Positions 1 through 5,101 of a stretch of DNA of 5,194 bases are shown here, in pieces; positions within the stretch are counted from its first letter, which is position 1, and each line of letters opens with the position of its first letter. The notes under the pieces are model-generated. The model was not told the DNA's origin, searched no databases, and saw nothing but the letters and a program-made list of their open reading frames with translations. This DNA comes from Vulcanimicrobiota bacterium (GTDB taxonomy: Bacteria; Vulcanimicrobiota; Vulcanimicrobiia; Vulcanimicrobiales; Vulcanimicrobiaceae): assembly GCA_003155175.1 (NCBI GenBank), contig PMFP01000146.1:3813-9006 (forward strand), given 5' to 3'. The position numbers were made by a program, and so were the translations under genes.

Positions 1-342
1 AAGCGTCGCGGTTCCGCGCAAAGCCAGTTTCGCTCGGCGGCGCGCTCGATCGCGCCGAGCGTTGCGCTCGGCGGCGCGCTCAGCATAGCGCTCGTCGCGC
101 ATTCCGCCTTCGACCTGCTTCCCGGCACGTGGTTCGCGCTCTACGCGATCGGCCTGTTCGCATCGCGCGGCGCGATTCCGCAACCCGCGCTCGGCGTGGC
201 GTTTGCCTTTGCGGCGCTCGCCTTACTTTTTCTCATCACTCCGTTTGCGCCGCTCGCGCTTTCGTGGTGGGTGATGCCGCTCGGTTTCGGCTTCGGGCAA
301 ATCGCTATCGGCTATCTTATCTGGAAGGATGCAACTTCGTGA
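1..342 (+). CDS. C-terminal part of a multi-pass membrane protein (5' end outside window)
   Basis: The reading frame is open from the first base and ends at TGA 340-342, giving 113 visible residues. After a short basic stretch (KRRGSAQSQFRSAARS) come four hydrophobic segments, at about residues 18-35, 37-55, 62-82 and 85-107, then a short cytoplasmic-type tail WKDATS. The segment around LLPGTWFALYAIGLFASRG followed by a Gly/Phe-rich last helix (MPLGFGFGQIAIGYLIW) resembles, from memory, small integral membrane proteins encoded next to winged-helix regulators of the kind that follows here. No enzymatic motif is visible. Its stop codon overlaps the next gene's GTG, so the two are probably translated together and may work together, for example as a membrane component and its regulator; that is inference. 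The function is not recognised. Confidence is high that the frame is real and low on any role. Confidence 0.72.
   Translation, partial: KRRGSAQSQFRSAARSIAPSVALGGALSIALVAHSAFDLLPGTWFALYAIGLFASRGAIPQPALGVAFAFAALALLFLITPFAPLALSWWVMPLGFGFGQIAIGYLIWKDATS
31..81 (+). repeat. 17-bp direct repeat with an inverted copy between
   Basis: The 17-mer CGCTCGGCGGCGCGCTC occurs exactly at 31-47 and again at 65-81. Between them, 53-60 (CGCCGAGC) is the inverse of the repeat's GCTCGGCG core, so either outer copy could pair with the middle one. The two copies are 34 bases apart, not a multiple of three, so they encode different peptides (RSAARS and ALGGAL). The repeat therefore is not explained by a protein repeat. 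It lies inside the membrane-protein gene and may be chance in GC-rich DNA. Confidence 0.6.
323..330 (+). promoter_or_regulatory. Ribosome binding site for the winged-helix regulator
   Basis: The purine-rich GGAAGGAT lies eight bases before the GTG at 339, inside the end of the upstream membrane-protein gene. It supports GTG 339 as the true start, rather than the much earlier ATG 129 in the same frame, whose extension would cover most of the membrane gene. Confidence 0.6.
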
Positions 343-704
343 CTGATTCCCTCGACGCACCGTTCGCCTATCCCGGGCTGGAACGGATCTTTCACGAGCG
401 CGGACGGCTCGCGATCTGCACGTGCTTGATCGCGCATCCGGGCGGCTTGAGTTTTACGGAATTGCAAGCGGCGTGCGATCTTACCGACGGCAATCTGAAT
501 CGGCACGTGCAGGCGCTCGCCGATCTCGGAATCGTCACGACGGAGAAGCAGCGCGGCCCCGGGCGACCCTCGACGATTTACCGCATCACCAATCGCGGTC
601 GCGAGCGCTTTCTCGCCTACGTTGACGAACTCGAATCGGTCGTTCGCGACGTTCACGAGCGCGCCAAAGCCGCCGCATCGCAAGGAAAGTTGGCGACGAC
701 GTGA
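339..704 (+). CDS. Winged-helix DNA-binding transcriptional regulator, 121 aa
   Basis: This is a small one-domain regulator. Residues about 12-35 (GLERIFHERGRLAICTCLIAHP) form the leading helices. LSFTELQAACDLTDGNLNRHVQAL (about 37-60) is the helix-turn-helix with its recognition helix. LGIVTTEKQRGPGRPSTIYRIT (about 63-84) is the beta wing, with the basic GRP tip, and a C-terminal helix to about 110 could dimerise. This arrangement matches the MarR/ArsR-like 'winged helix DNA-binding domain' family (the PF13601 type), whose members are about 100 residues. The GTG start at 339 overlaps the previous stop as GTGA and has a Shine-Dalgarno at 323-330. An in-frame extension back to 129 is rejected because it is basic, low-complexity shadow sequence over the membrane gene. 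The stop overlaps the uppS start in the same GTGA arrangement. No metal- or ligand-binding motif is visible; the target is unknown, perhaps its own operon. Confidence 0.88.
   Translation: MTDSLDAPFAYPGLERIFHERGRLAICTCLIAHPGGLSFTELQAACDLTDGNLNRHVQALADLGIVTTEKQRGPGRPSTIYRITNRGRERFLAYVDELESVVRDVHERAKAAASQGKLATT
682..689 (+). promoter_or_regulatory. Ribosome binding site for uppS
   Basis: AAGGAAAG lies eleven bases before GTG 701, within the last codons of the regulator gene. The spacing is a little long but it is the only purine-rich match nearby, and re-initiation at the GTGA overlap would help. Confidence 0.5.
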
Positions 705-1393
705 TTCCCAAGCACGTGGCAATCATCATGGACGGAAACCGGCGCTGGGCTGCCGAGCGCGGTCTGCCGATCGCGTACGGCTATCAGCGCGGCGTGACGG
801 CGCTCCGCCGGACGTTGCGCGCGGCGCAACGCGCCGGTATCGGAGTCGTGACGGCGTACGCGTTCTCCGAGGAGAACTGGAGCCGGCCGGCCGCGCAGGT
901 GGATCTGCTGATGAGTCTGTGCGCGCGCGCGGCGCGCAGCGAACTTCGCGCGCTGGCCAAAGAAGGCGTCCGGATTCGCCTTTGCGGCCGAAACGAGCGC
1001 CTGCCGCTCGCGACGCGCGCGGCTCTCGAAGATCTCGTCGCGCAGACCGCCGCGAACGACGGTCTGACGCTCAATCTCGCGATCGACTACGGCGGTCGAC
1101 GCGAGATCGGCGATGCGGTGCGAGCCTTAGCCTGCGAGGTGAGCGCCGGGTTACGCAAGGCCGAGACGATCGACGAGCGCGACATTCAAAGCCGCCTCTA
1201 TACGGCCGGACTTCCCGATCCCGATCTCGTGATCCGAACCGGCGGCGAAACGCGCATCTCGAACTTTCTGCTCTTTCAGTCGGCGTACGCGGAATTTTGG
1301 GCGACGGATACGCACTGGCCGGACTTTGGCGAATCGCACTTACGCGCGGCCCTGGACGCGTACGCGCTGAGACAGCGCCGCTACGGGACCTGA
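701..1393 (+). CDS. uppS: Undecaprenyl diphosphate synthase (cis-prenyltransferase), 230 aa
   Basis: The enzyme condenses isopentenyl diphosphate units onto farnesyl diphosphate to make C55 undecaprenyl diphosphate, the precursor of the lipid carrier for peptidoglycan and other envelope polymers. It works at the cytoplasmic membrane face. The diagnostic motifs are all present: HVAIIMDGNRRWA (5-17) with catalytic Asp11; YAFSEENWSRP (53-63); LNLAIDYGGRREI (124-136); DLVIRTGGETRISNFLLFQSAYAEFW (175-200 region) with Arg179, Arg185, Ser187 and Glu198. Compared from memory with E. coli UppS, every key residue is offset by exactly 15 (Asp26, Ser71, Arg77, Arg194, Arg200, Glu213 are kept). The exception is His43, which is Tyr28 here. 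Length is on the short side of the usual 230-255, with almost no N-terminal lead and no C-terminal tail. The GTG start gives the family-typical IPKHVAIIMDGN opening. It is coupled to the regulator by a GTGA overlap and is not followed by cdsA, its common partner elsewhere. Confidence 0.97.
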   Translation: MIPKHVAIIMDGNRRWAAERGLPIAYGYQRGVTALRRTLRAAQRAGIGVVTAYAFSEENWSRPAAQVDLLMSLCARAARSELRALAKEGVRIRLCGRNERLPLATRAALEDLVAQTAANDGLTLNLAIDYGGRREIGDAVRALACEVSAGLRKAETIDERDIQSRLYTAGLPDPDLVIRTGGETRISNFLLFQSAYAEFWATDTHWPDFGESHLRAALDAYALRQRRYGT

Positions 1394-1435
1394 TCCGACG
1401 ACGAAAAACGGGCGCTTCGAAAAGTTAAATGCCGA

Positions 1436-1456
1436 GGGCCGCCCATTGGGCGGCCC
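1436..1456. terminator. Strong GC hairpin, probable (bidirectional) terminator
   Basis: A perfect 9-bp inverted repeat, GGGCCGCCC / GGGCGGCCC, around a 3-base ATT loop, 43 bases after the uppS stop. It sits between two convergent genes. On the plus strand no T-run follows. On the minus strand the next bases read TCGGCATTTAACTTTTC, a loose T-rich tract, so it fits intrinsic termination of the minus-strand SRPBCC operon slightly better. Structure is seen directly; termination is inference. Confidence 0.6.
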
Positions 1457-1493
1457 CGGTGACGCGCAGTCCGATACCGCACCAGCAGATCAT

Positions 1494-1527
1494 CTTTTTC
1501 GAAGGCGTCAACGCGGTTTCGAAAAGG
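1494..1527. terminator. Second inverted repeat just past the SRPBCC stop, possible terminator
   Basis: CTTTTTCGAA (1494-1503) pairs with TTTCGAAAAGG (1517-1527): eight perfect pairs TTTTCGAA/TTCGAAAA, then one G-T and one C-G pair. The loop can itself form GCGT/ACGC. It begins four bases after the minus-strand SRPBCC stop codon, and the left arm supplies a T-run if read from the plus strand or an A-run from the minus. It could help stop transcription from either side, or stabilise the 3' end of the mRNA. The rest of the 1394-1530 gap shows nothing else. Confidence 0.45.
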
Positions 1528-1530
1528 CCC

Positions 1531-2019
1531 TCAGCGTTTGCCTTGGAGCATTTCGTCGAGGCTGTCGAGCAAGCTTCGGGTGCCCCCTTCGCGCAGGTCG
1601 GGGCTGTCGAGGCCGTCGAGGAATGCGATTTGCTCGGTGAGCACGAGCCGCGTTCCGGACGCGGCCGGTTCGAATTCGACGGTCGCGAGCGTTACCGACG
1701 CGACCGCATCGCCGCACTCCATGACGTAGCTATAGACGATGCGGCGATCCGGCACGATGTCGTGAATCGCGGCAGTGTAGGTCCACGCGGGGCCGTCCGG
1801 CGGCGTCGTGCGGTTCCATTCCGTTCCGCCCACGCGAAAGTCCAGCGTGTGCTCGTTCTCCCAGTCGTCCGGGCCGCCGAACCACCGCGGCTTCGCGGCC
1901 GGGTCGGCCCACGCCGCAAACACGCGCGCCGGCGTTGCATCGTAGGTGTGTTCGAGAACGAACGTTCCGTGCTTCGTCGTACGCTCCGACACGCCGTTGG
2001 CGGCAGTTTTCTCAGACAT
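1531..2019 (-). CDS. SRPBCC / AHSA1 (Aha1 C-terminal-like) domain protein, 162 aa
   Basis: A single START/Bet v1-like ligand-pocket domain of the Aha1 C-terminal type. Recognisable parts in order: FVLEHTYDATPARVFAAWADPAAKPRWFGGP (20-50), the opening strand, helix and W-F-G turn; DFRVGGTEWNR (60-70); an aromatic strand AWTYTAAIHDIVPDRRIVYSY (78-98); VTLATVEFEPAASGTRLVLTEQI (109-131); and the long C-terminal helix DLREGGTRSLLDSLDEMLQ (141-159). Length is usual for the family. ATG 2019 is chosen because GGGGGGAAG lies five to six bases upstream; a longer in-frame reading back to 2154 would run into the ArsR gene. It follows that gene by 11 bases and shares its promoter. Proteins of this type paired with ArsR repressors are common, but their ligands are mostly unknown, so no substrate can be named. 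Confidence 0.92.
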   Translation of the reverse strand: MSEKTAANGVSERTTKHGTFVLEHTYDATPARVFAAWADPAAKPRWFGGPDDWENEHTLDFRVGGTEWNRTTPPDGPAWTYTAAIHDIVPDRRIVYSYVMECGDAVASVTLATVEFEPAASGTRLVLTEQIAFLDGLDSPDLREGGTRSLLDSLDEMLQGKR

Positions 2020-2030
2020 TGGCTTCCCCC

Positions 2031-2357
2031 CTAATCGTTGTTCCCCGTTTCGGCAAGATAGTCGGCGAGGCGATCGAGCCTGCGCTGCCACAGAGCCCGC
2101 CGCGCGGCAATCCAGTTCTCGGCGTCGAGCAGCGCAGATGCCTCGAGCCGGCACGTGCGGACGCGCCCCGTTTTTTTCGTGCGGACGAGCCCGCTGGCTT
2201 CGAGGATCCGGAGGTGCTGCACGACGGCCGGAAGCGACATGCGCAGCGGCGAGGCCAACTCGGTGACCGAGGCGTGGCCCCGAGAGAGGCGCTCCACCAT
2301 CGCGCGTCGCGTCGAATCGGCGAGGGCTTGGAAGACGAGGTCGATCGAAGCGCTCAT
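2031..2357 (-). CDS. ArsR/SmtB-family winged-helix repressor, 108 aa
   Basis: The whole protein is an ArsR-type domain: DLVFQALADSTRRAMVERL (6-24), the family-signature first helices; ASVTELASPLRMSLPAVVQHLRILEASGLV (29-58), the helix-turn-helix with recognition helix SLPAVVQHLRIL; RTKKTGRVRTCRL (59-71), the wing; and a C-terminal dimerisation helix rich in Trp, Arg and Leu (ENWIAARRALWQRRLDRLADYL, from 80). The cysteine pair of metal-sensing members is absent (only Cys69, in the wing), so a metal signal is unlikely. The ending is typical of repressors paired with AHSA1-domain proteins. The start codon abuts a perfect palindrome that it probably binds, and there is no clear Shine-Dalgarno ahead of ATG 2357, so translation may begin on a very short or leaderless transcript. 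The next operon gene is the SRPBCC protein. Confidence 0.93.
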   Translation of the reverse strand: MSASIDLVFQALADSTRRAMVERLSRGHASVTELASPLRMSLPAVVQHLRILEASGLVRTKKTGRVRTCRLEASALLDAENWIAARRALWQRRLDRLADYLAETGNND

Positions 2358-2379
2358 AGTTAAGTAGTTACTTAACTAT
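2356..2379. promoter_or_regulatory. Perfect palindromic operator for the ArsR-type repressor
   Basis: ATAGTTAAGTA (2356-2366), two central bases GT, then TACTTAACTAT (2369-2379): eleven matched base pairs with no mismatch. It is markedly AT-rich in otherwise GC-rich DNA. Its edge overlaps the first two bases of the repressor start codon and its body covers the place where -10 and transcription start should lie. Size and symmetry fit binding by a winged-helix dimer, so the simplest reading is autorepression of the arsR-SRPBCC operon. Confidence 0.85.
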
Positions 2380-2401
2380 CATAGACCGGGCGCTCTGTCA
2401 A
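2375..2401 (-). promoter_or_regulatory. Promoter of the arsR-SRPBCC operon
   Basis: Read on the minus strand, TTGACA at 2401-2396 is a perfect -35 box. A -10-like GATAGT (2380-2375) follows after 15 bases, partly inside the operator. A separate TATGAT (2383-2378) looks more like a -10 but is only 12 bases from the -35. In either case transcription would start inside the palindrome and leave a leader of roughly 10-15 bases, so a bound repressor would block polymerase. Confidence 0.55.
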
Positions 2402-2512
2402 CGCCCACCTCGCACATCCGTTTTTGCCATACCGCTCCCGTCCCGCTCGCAGTACCATTGAGATGTGGCGCGGCTTCCGGAGACGGCAAACCGATGGATC
2501 GCCATAAAAATT

Positions 2513-2520
2513 AGAGGAGT
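2513..2520 (+). promoter_or_regulatory. Strong Shine-Dalgarno deciding the small acidic ORF start
   Basis: AGAGGAGT ends five bases before GTG 2526, close to ideal sequence and spacing. It is preceded by an A/T-rich stretch (CATAAAAATTAG, 2502-2513). No convincing -35/-10 pair could be assigned between 2402 and 2512; that 110-base stretch otherwise shows nothing. Confidence 0.75.
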
Positions 2521-2525
2521 ACGAC

Positions 2526-2702
2526 GTGACCGAAGATCGCAAAGCGCCCGTTCCGTCCGGGGACGAACTCGATGACGCGTTCACCGAAGACGTAACCGAA
2601 GAGATCAAGTCCGCGCACGACCCGGGAATCGAATCCGACGAGGAGATCGACGGCGAGATCGACGCCGAGGGTGGAGAAGCGCTGCATCTTCGCCGCGACT
2701 GA
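2526..2702 (+). CDS. Small, highly acidic protein of unknown function, 58 aa
   Basis: GTG 2526 to TGA 2702 reads MTEDRKAPVPSGDELDDAFT and continues to EGGEALHLRRD. Of 58 residues 21 are Asp or Glu against five Lys/Arg, and there is no Cys or Trp and only one Phe. There is no signal peptide or membrane segment, so it should be cytoplasmic; the composition suggests a disordered or partly helical chain. Support for it being real: a near-ideal ribosome binding site six bases upstream, acidic residues concentrated in coherent blocks (DELDD, EDVTEE, ESDEEIDGEIDAEGG), and a location in an otherwise empty gap. It lies 56 bases before the acyl-CoA synthetase on the same strand. I do not recognise a family. 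It could bind a basic partner, nucleic-acid-binding protein or metal ions, but nothing in the sequence decides this. Confidence 0.7.
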   Translation: MTEDRKAPVPSGDELDDAFTEDVTEEIKSAHDPGIESDEEIDGEIDAEGGEALHLRRD

Positions 2703-2758
2703 TGTGCATCGCGTTCCCCGGCAGGGCGCGTGCCGTTCCCTCGTGGTAGCATGACCGG

Positions 2759-4426
2759 GTGAAGCCGAGCTACGCCAGCGGCGCCAGTGACGTTCCCTTC
2801 CTCGGCGAGACGATCGGGGCGTGCCTGGACCGCATCGCTGCCGCCCATCCCGACGGCGATGCGGTGGTCTCCGTCCATCAAGGCCTGCGTCTGACGTATC
2901 GCGAGTTAAGTGCGGCGACGGACGAGCTTGCGCGCGGCCTGACGGCGATCGGCGTGCGGCGCGGCGACCGCGTCGGCATTTGGGCGACGAATTGTATGGA
3001 ATGGGTCGTCGCGCAGTTCGCCACGCCGAAGATCGGCGCGATCCTGGTCAACGTCAATCCCGCATATCGAACGACCGAACTCTCCTACGCCTTGCGTCAG
3101 AGCGGCGTCTCGGTACTTCTCTCGCAGTTTCGCTACAAGAGCAGCGAATTCGCGCGAATGCTCGTCGAGGTGCGCGACGAATTGCCGCAGCTGCGAACCA
3201 TCGTGCAGATCGGCGACGACGAGGTCGACGGCAAACCCGCGGGATCGATCCGTTGGGATGACGTTCTCGATGCCGCGCGAGCCGTCACGGCTGAAGATCT
3301 TGCCGCCATCTCGGCCGAAGTTCAGTTCGACGAGCCGGTGAACGTCCAGTACACGTCGGGGACGACGGGCTTTCCCAAGGGCGCGACGCTCACCCACCAC
3401 AACATTCTCAACAACGGGTTTTTTATCGGCGAGGGATGCCGGTATACCCCTTCGGATCGCGTCTGCATTCCCGTCCCGTTCTACCATTGCTTCGGGATGG
3501 TGTTGGGCAACCTCGCGGCGGTCACGCACGCTTCGACCATCGTGATCCCCAGTTACACGTTCGACGCGGCGCTCGCGATGGAAGCCGTCGAGCGCGAGCG
3601 ATGCACGTCGCTCTACGGCGTGCCGACCATGTTCATTGCCGAACTCGCGCTTCCCGACGTCGGTAAGTACGATTGCAGCACGCTTCGCACGGGCATCATG
3701 GCGGGGGCGCCGTGCCCGCTCGAAATCATGAAGCGCGTGCAGGCCGAATTGCACATGCCCGAGGTCACGATCTGTTACGGCATGACCGAAACGTCGCCGG
3801 TGTCGACGCAGACGTCGGTTGACGACCCGCTCGACAAGCGAACGGGAACCGTGGGGCGCGTGCATCCGCATCTCGAACTCAAGATCGTCGACGAGAATGG
3901 TTACGTCGTCCCGCGCGGAACGCCGGGCGAACTCTGCACGCGCGGTTATAGCGTCATGCTGGGGTACTGGGACGATCCGGAGCACACCGCGCTCGCCATC
4001 GACGCGGGCCGGTACATGCACACCGGCGACATCGCGATCATGGACGACGAGGGCTACGTCAACATCGCGGGGCGCATCAAGGACATGGTGATTCGCGGCG
4101 GCGAGAATCTCTATCCGCGCGAGATCGAGGAGTTTCTCTACACGCATCCGTCCGTAAAGGATGTCGCCGTCTTCGGCGTTCCCGACGAGCGCTACGGCGA
4201 GGAGCTCTGCGCGTGGATCATCGTGCACGAAAGCGCGGAGCTCGAAGAGGCGGAACTCAAAGCGTTCTGCGACGGCAAGATCGCCCGGCACAAGGTACCG
4301 CGCTACGTTGCCTTCGTCGCCGAGTTCCCGATGACGGTCACCGGCAAGATTCAAAAGTTCAAAATGCGTGAGGCGGCGACGTCGCAACTCGGCCTGCAGG
4401 CCGCATCGGAGATCGCGACCGCATAG
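2759..4426 (+). CDS. Acyl-CoA synthetase (AMP-forming), ACSF2/FadD-like, 555 aa
   Basis: This enzyme activates a carboxylic acid with ATP to an acyl-adenylate, then transfers it to coenzyme A. Adenylation-domain motifs are complete: P-loop YTSGTTGFPKG (198-208); PFYHCFGMVLG (240-250); YGVPTMF (286-292); YGMTETSP (340-347); GELCTRGYSVMLGYWDDPE (390-408); YMHTGD (419-424) with ribose-binding Asp424; hinge GRIKDMVIRGGENLYPREIE (438-457); and PMTVTGKIQKFK (524-535) with catalytic Lys530. The closest likeness from memory is human ACSF2 and its bacterial relatives, which favour medium-chain fatty acids; substrate length here is inferred only. Length is normal and there is no target peptide. GTG 2759 is the first start after an in-frame stop at 2747 and puts the family-typical VPFLGETIGACLDR at residue 12; the next candidate start would cut the N-terminus. 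The ribosome binding site is poor. No beta-oxidation genes are adjacent in the window. Confidence 0.95.
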   Translation: MKPSYASGASDVPFLGETIGACLDRIAAAHPDGDAVVSVHQGLRLTYRELSAATDELARGLTAIGVRRGDRVGIWATNCMEWVVAQFATPKIGAILVNVNPAYRTTELSYALRQSGVSVLLSQFRYKSSEFARMLVEVRDELPQLRTIVQIGDDEVDGKPAGSIRWDDVLDAARAVTAEDLAAISAEVQFDEPVNVQYTSGTTGFPKGATLTHHNILNNGFFIGEGCRYTPSDRVCIPVPFYHCFGMVLGNLAAVTHASTIVIPSYTFDAALAMEAVERERCTSLYGVPTMFIAELALPDVGKYDCSTLRTGIMAGAPCPLEIMKRVQAELHMPEVTICYGMTETSPVSTQTSVDDPLDKRTGTVGRVHPHLELKIVDENGYVVPRGTPGELCTRGYSVMLGYWDDPEHTALAIDAGRYMHTGDIAIMDDEGYVNIAGRIKDMVIRGGENLYPREIEEFLYTHPSVKDVAVFGVPDERYGEELCAWIIVHESAELEEAELKAFCDGKIARHKVPRYVAFVAEFPMTVTGKIQKFKMREAATSQLGLQAASEIATA

Positions 4427-4461
4427 CGCCGGTGCAGAATCGGCTGTCCGTGCATCATGGA

Positions 4462-4473
4462 GCCCCTAGGGGC
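4462..4473. repeat. 12-bp perfect palindrome over the exported-protein stop codon
   Basis: GCCCCTAGGGGC reads the same on both strands and contains the minus-strand TAG stop. It lies in the short convergent gap between the acyl-CoA synthetase (ends 4426) and the minus-strand gene. As a hairpin it could form only four pairs with a CTAG loop and has no T-run, so it is a weak terminator candidate at best. Confidence 0.5.
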
Positions 4474-5080
4474 ACTTTGCACCGTAGATGTGAAACGCAC
4501 ACCAGTCAGTTTGGGGAACGCCGTACTCGCGCATCCCCTCGATTCCCATGGCACCACCCCCGCCCGCGATGCGATGCCAACTGCCGACGGTAAAATGGAA
4601 CAGCGTTTGGCCGCCCCCCGCGCCGTACCACTCGCCTAGCGCGTAATCTCCGGCAACGACGACCGATGGGATGAGCGCGTGGCTCATTTGCAGCCGGATT
4701 GCGTCGACCTGCGCTTGCGGGCCGGCGTCCTTCCAGATACCTTTGCACGGCCGGTCGTCTTTAGGTGCTGGCATACCTTGCATCAAGAGTGCCTCGGCAC
4801 GGCTTCCGAGATCGTATGCCGCGATCTCGCAGCGAGAATTGACGAGGGCCAAGGTTTGCCAACCAAACGAGAAGTGCTTGAGCAGAATGGGCGCGGCGAT
4901 GGGGGCGCCCTCCATGCTCGCGCCGTGCAGCAATACCATCGCGTAAGGGCCGTCGACGTTCGTGCGTAGGACGACGACTTGCGAGCGAGGCGGGTTTACG
5001 ACTTCAATCGCTGCCTCTTGAGGTGTGGGCGCGTAGTTGAGAAATCCGGGCAGAGCGGCTAACACCAGCATAGCGATCAT
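4466..5080 (-). CDS. Putative exported protein of unknown function with internal repeat, 204 aa
   Basis: The start MIAMLVLAALPGFLNYAPTP looks like a short secretion signal (hydrophobic residues 2-14, few charges), with cleavage plausible before about residue 20; there is no lipobox. The mature part seems to hold two related units. Unit one, about 36-80, runs VVVLRTNVDGPYAMVLLHG...LLKHFSFGWQTLALVN. Unit two, about 140-180, runs VVVAGDYALGEWYG...TLFHFTVGSWHRIAGG. They share V-x-G-x-YA-[ML], then a hydrophobic/aromatic strand and an F-x-x-G-[SW]-W-type turn. Four cysteines (84, 112, 194, 203) could form two disulfides in an oxidising compartment. The C-terminal half is Gly-rich. ATG 5080 has AAGGAG nine bases upstream. 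A gene ending 21 bases upstream on the same strand is probably in the same operon. I do not recognise the family, and the role is unknown. Confidence 0.78.
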   Translation of the reverse strand: MIAMLVLAALPGFLNYAPTPQEAAIEVVNPPRSQVVVLRTNVDGPYAMVLLHGASMEGAPIAAPILLKHFSFGWQTLALVNSRCEIAAYDLGSRAEALLMQGMPAPKDDRPCKGIWKDAGPQAQVDAIRLQMSHALIPSVVVAGDYALGEWYGAGGGQTLFHFTVGSWHRIAGGGGAMGIEGMREYGVPQTDWCAFHIYGAKCP

Positions 5081-5089
5081 GGCTCGTGA

Positions 5090-5095
5090 CTCCTT
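5090..5095 (-). promoter_or_regulatory. Ribosome binding site for the exported protein
   Basis: On the minus strand AAGGAG lies nine bases before ATG 5080, in the 21-base gap after the upstream stop. It fixes the start at 5080 rather than the in-frame ATG three codons later. Confidence 0.65.
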
Positions 5096-5101
5096 CGTCG
5101 C

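Noticed and set aside
129..338. N-terminal extension of the winged-helix regulator to ATG 129
   Set aside because: It overlaps the membrane-protein gene, is Arg-rich without structure, and GTG 339 has its own ribosome binding site and a GTGA overlap.
622..1428. 268-aa Arg-rich frame overlapping uppS on the same strand
   Set aside because: Low-complexity Arg/Ser composition is typical of an out-of-frame reading; uppS in the other frame has all family motifs.
1429..2034. 201-aa plus-strand frame opposite the SRPBCC gene
   Set aside because: It is antisense to a clear domain protein, has no ribosome binding site and no recognisable motif.
2719..2735. Small hairpin CGGCA / TGCCG between the acidic ORF and the synthetase
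   Set aside because: Only five base pairs, a 7-base loop and no T-run; expected by chance at this base composition.
2906..4387. 493-aa open frame antisense to the acyl-CoA synthetase
   Set aside because: Its length reflects GC-rich codon bias on the real gene. The translation is Arg/Asp/His-rich with no recognisable domain, while the plus strand carries every adenylation motif.
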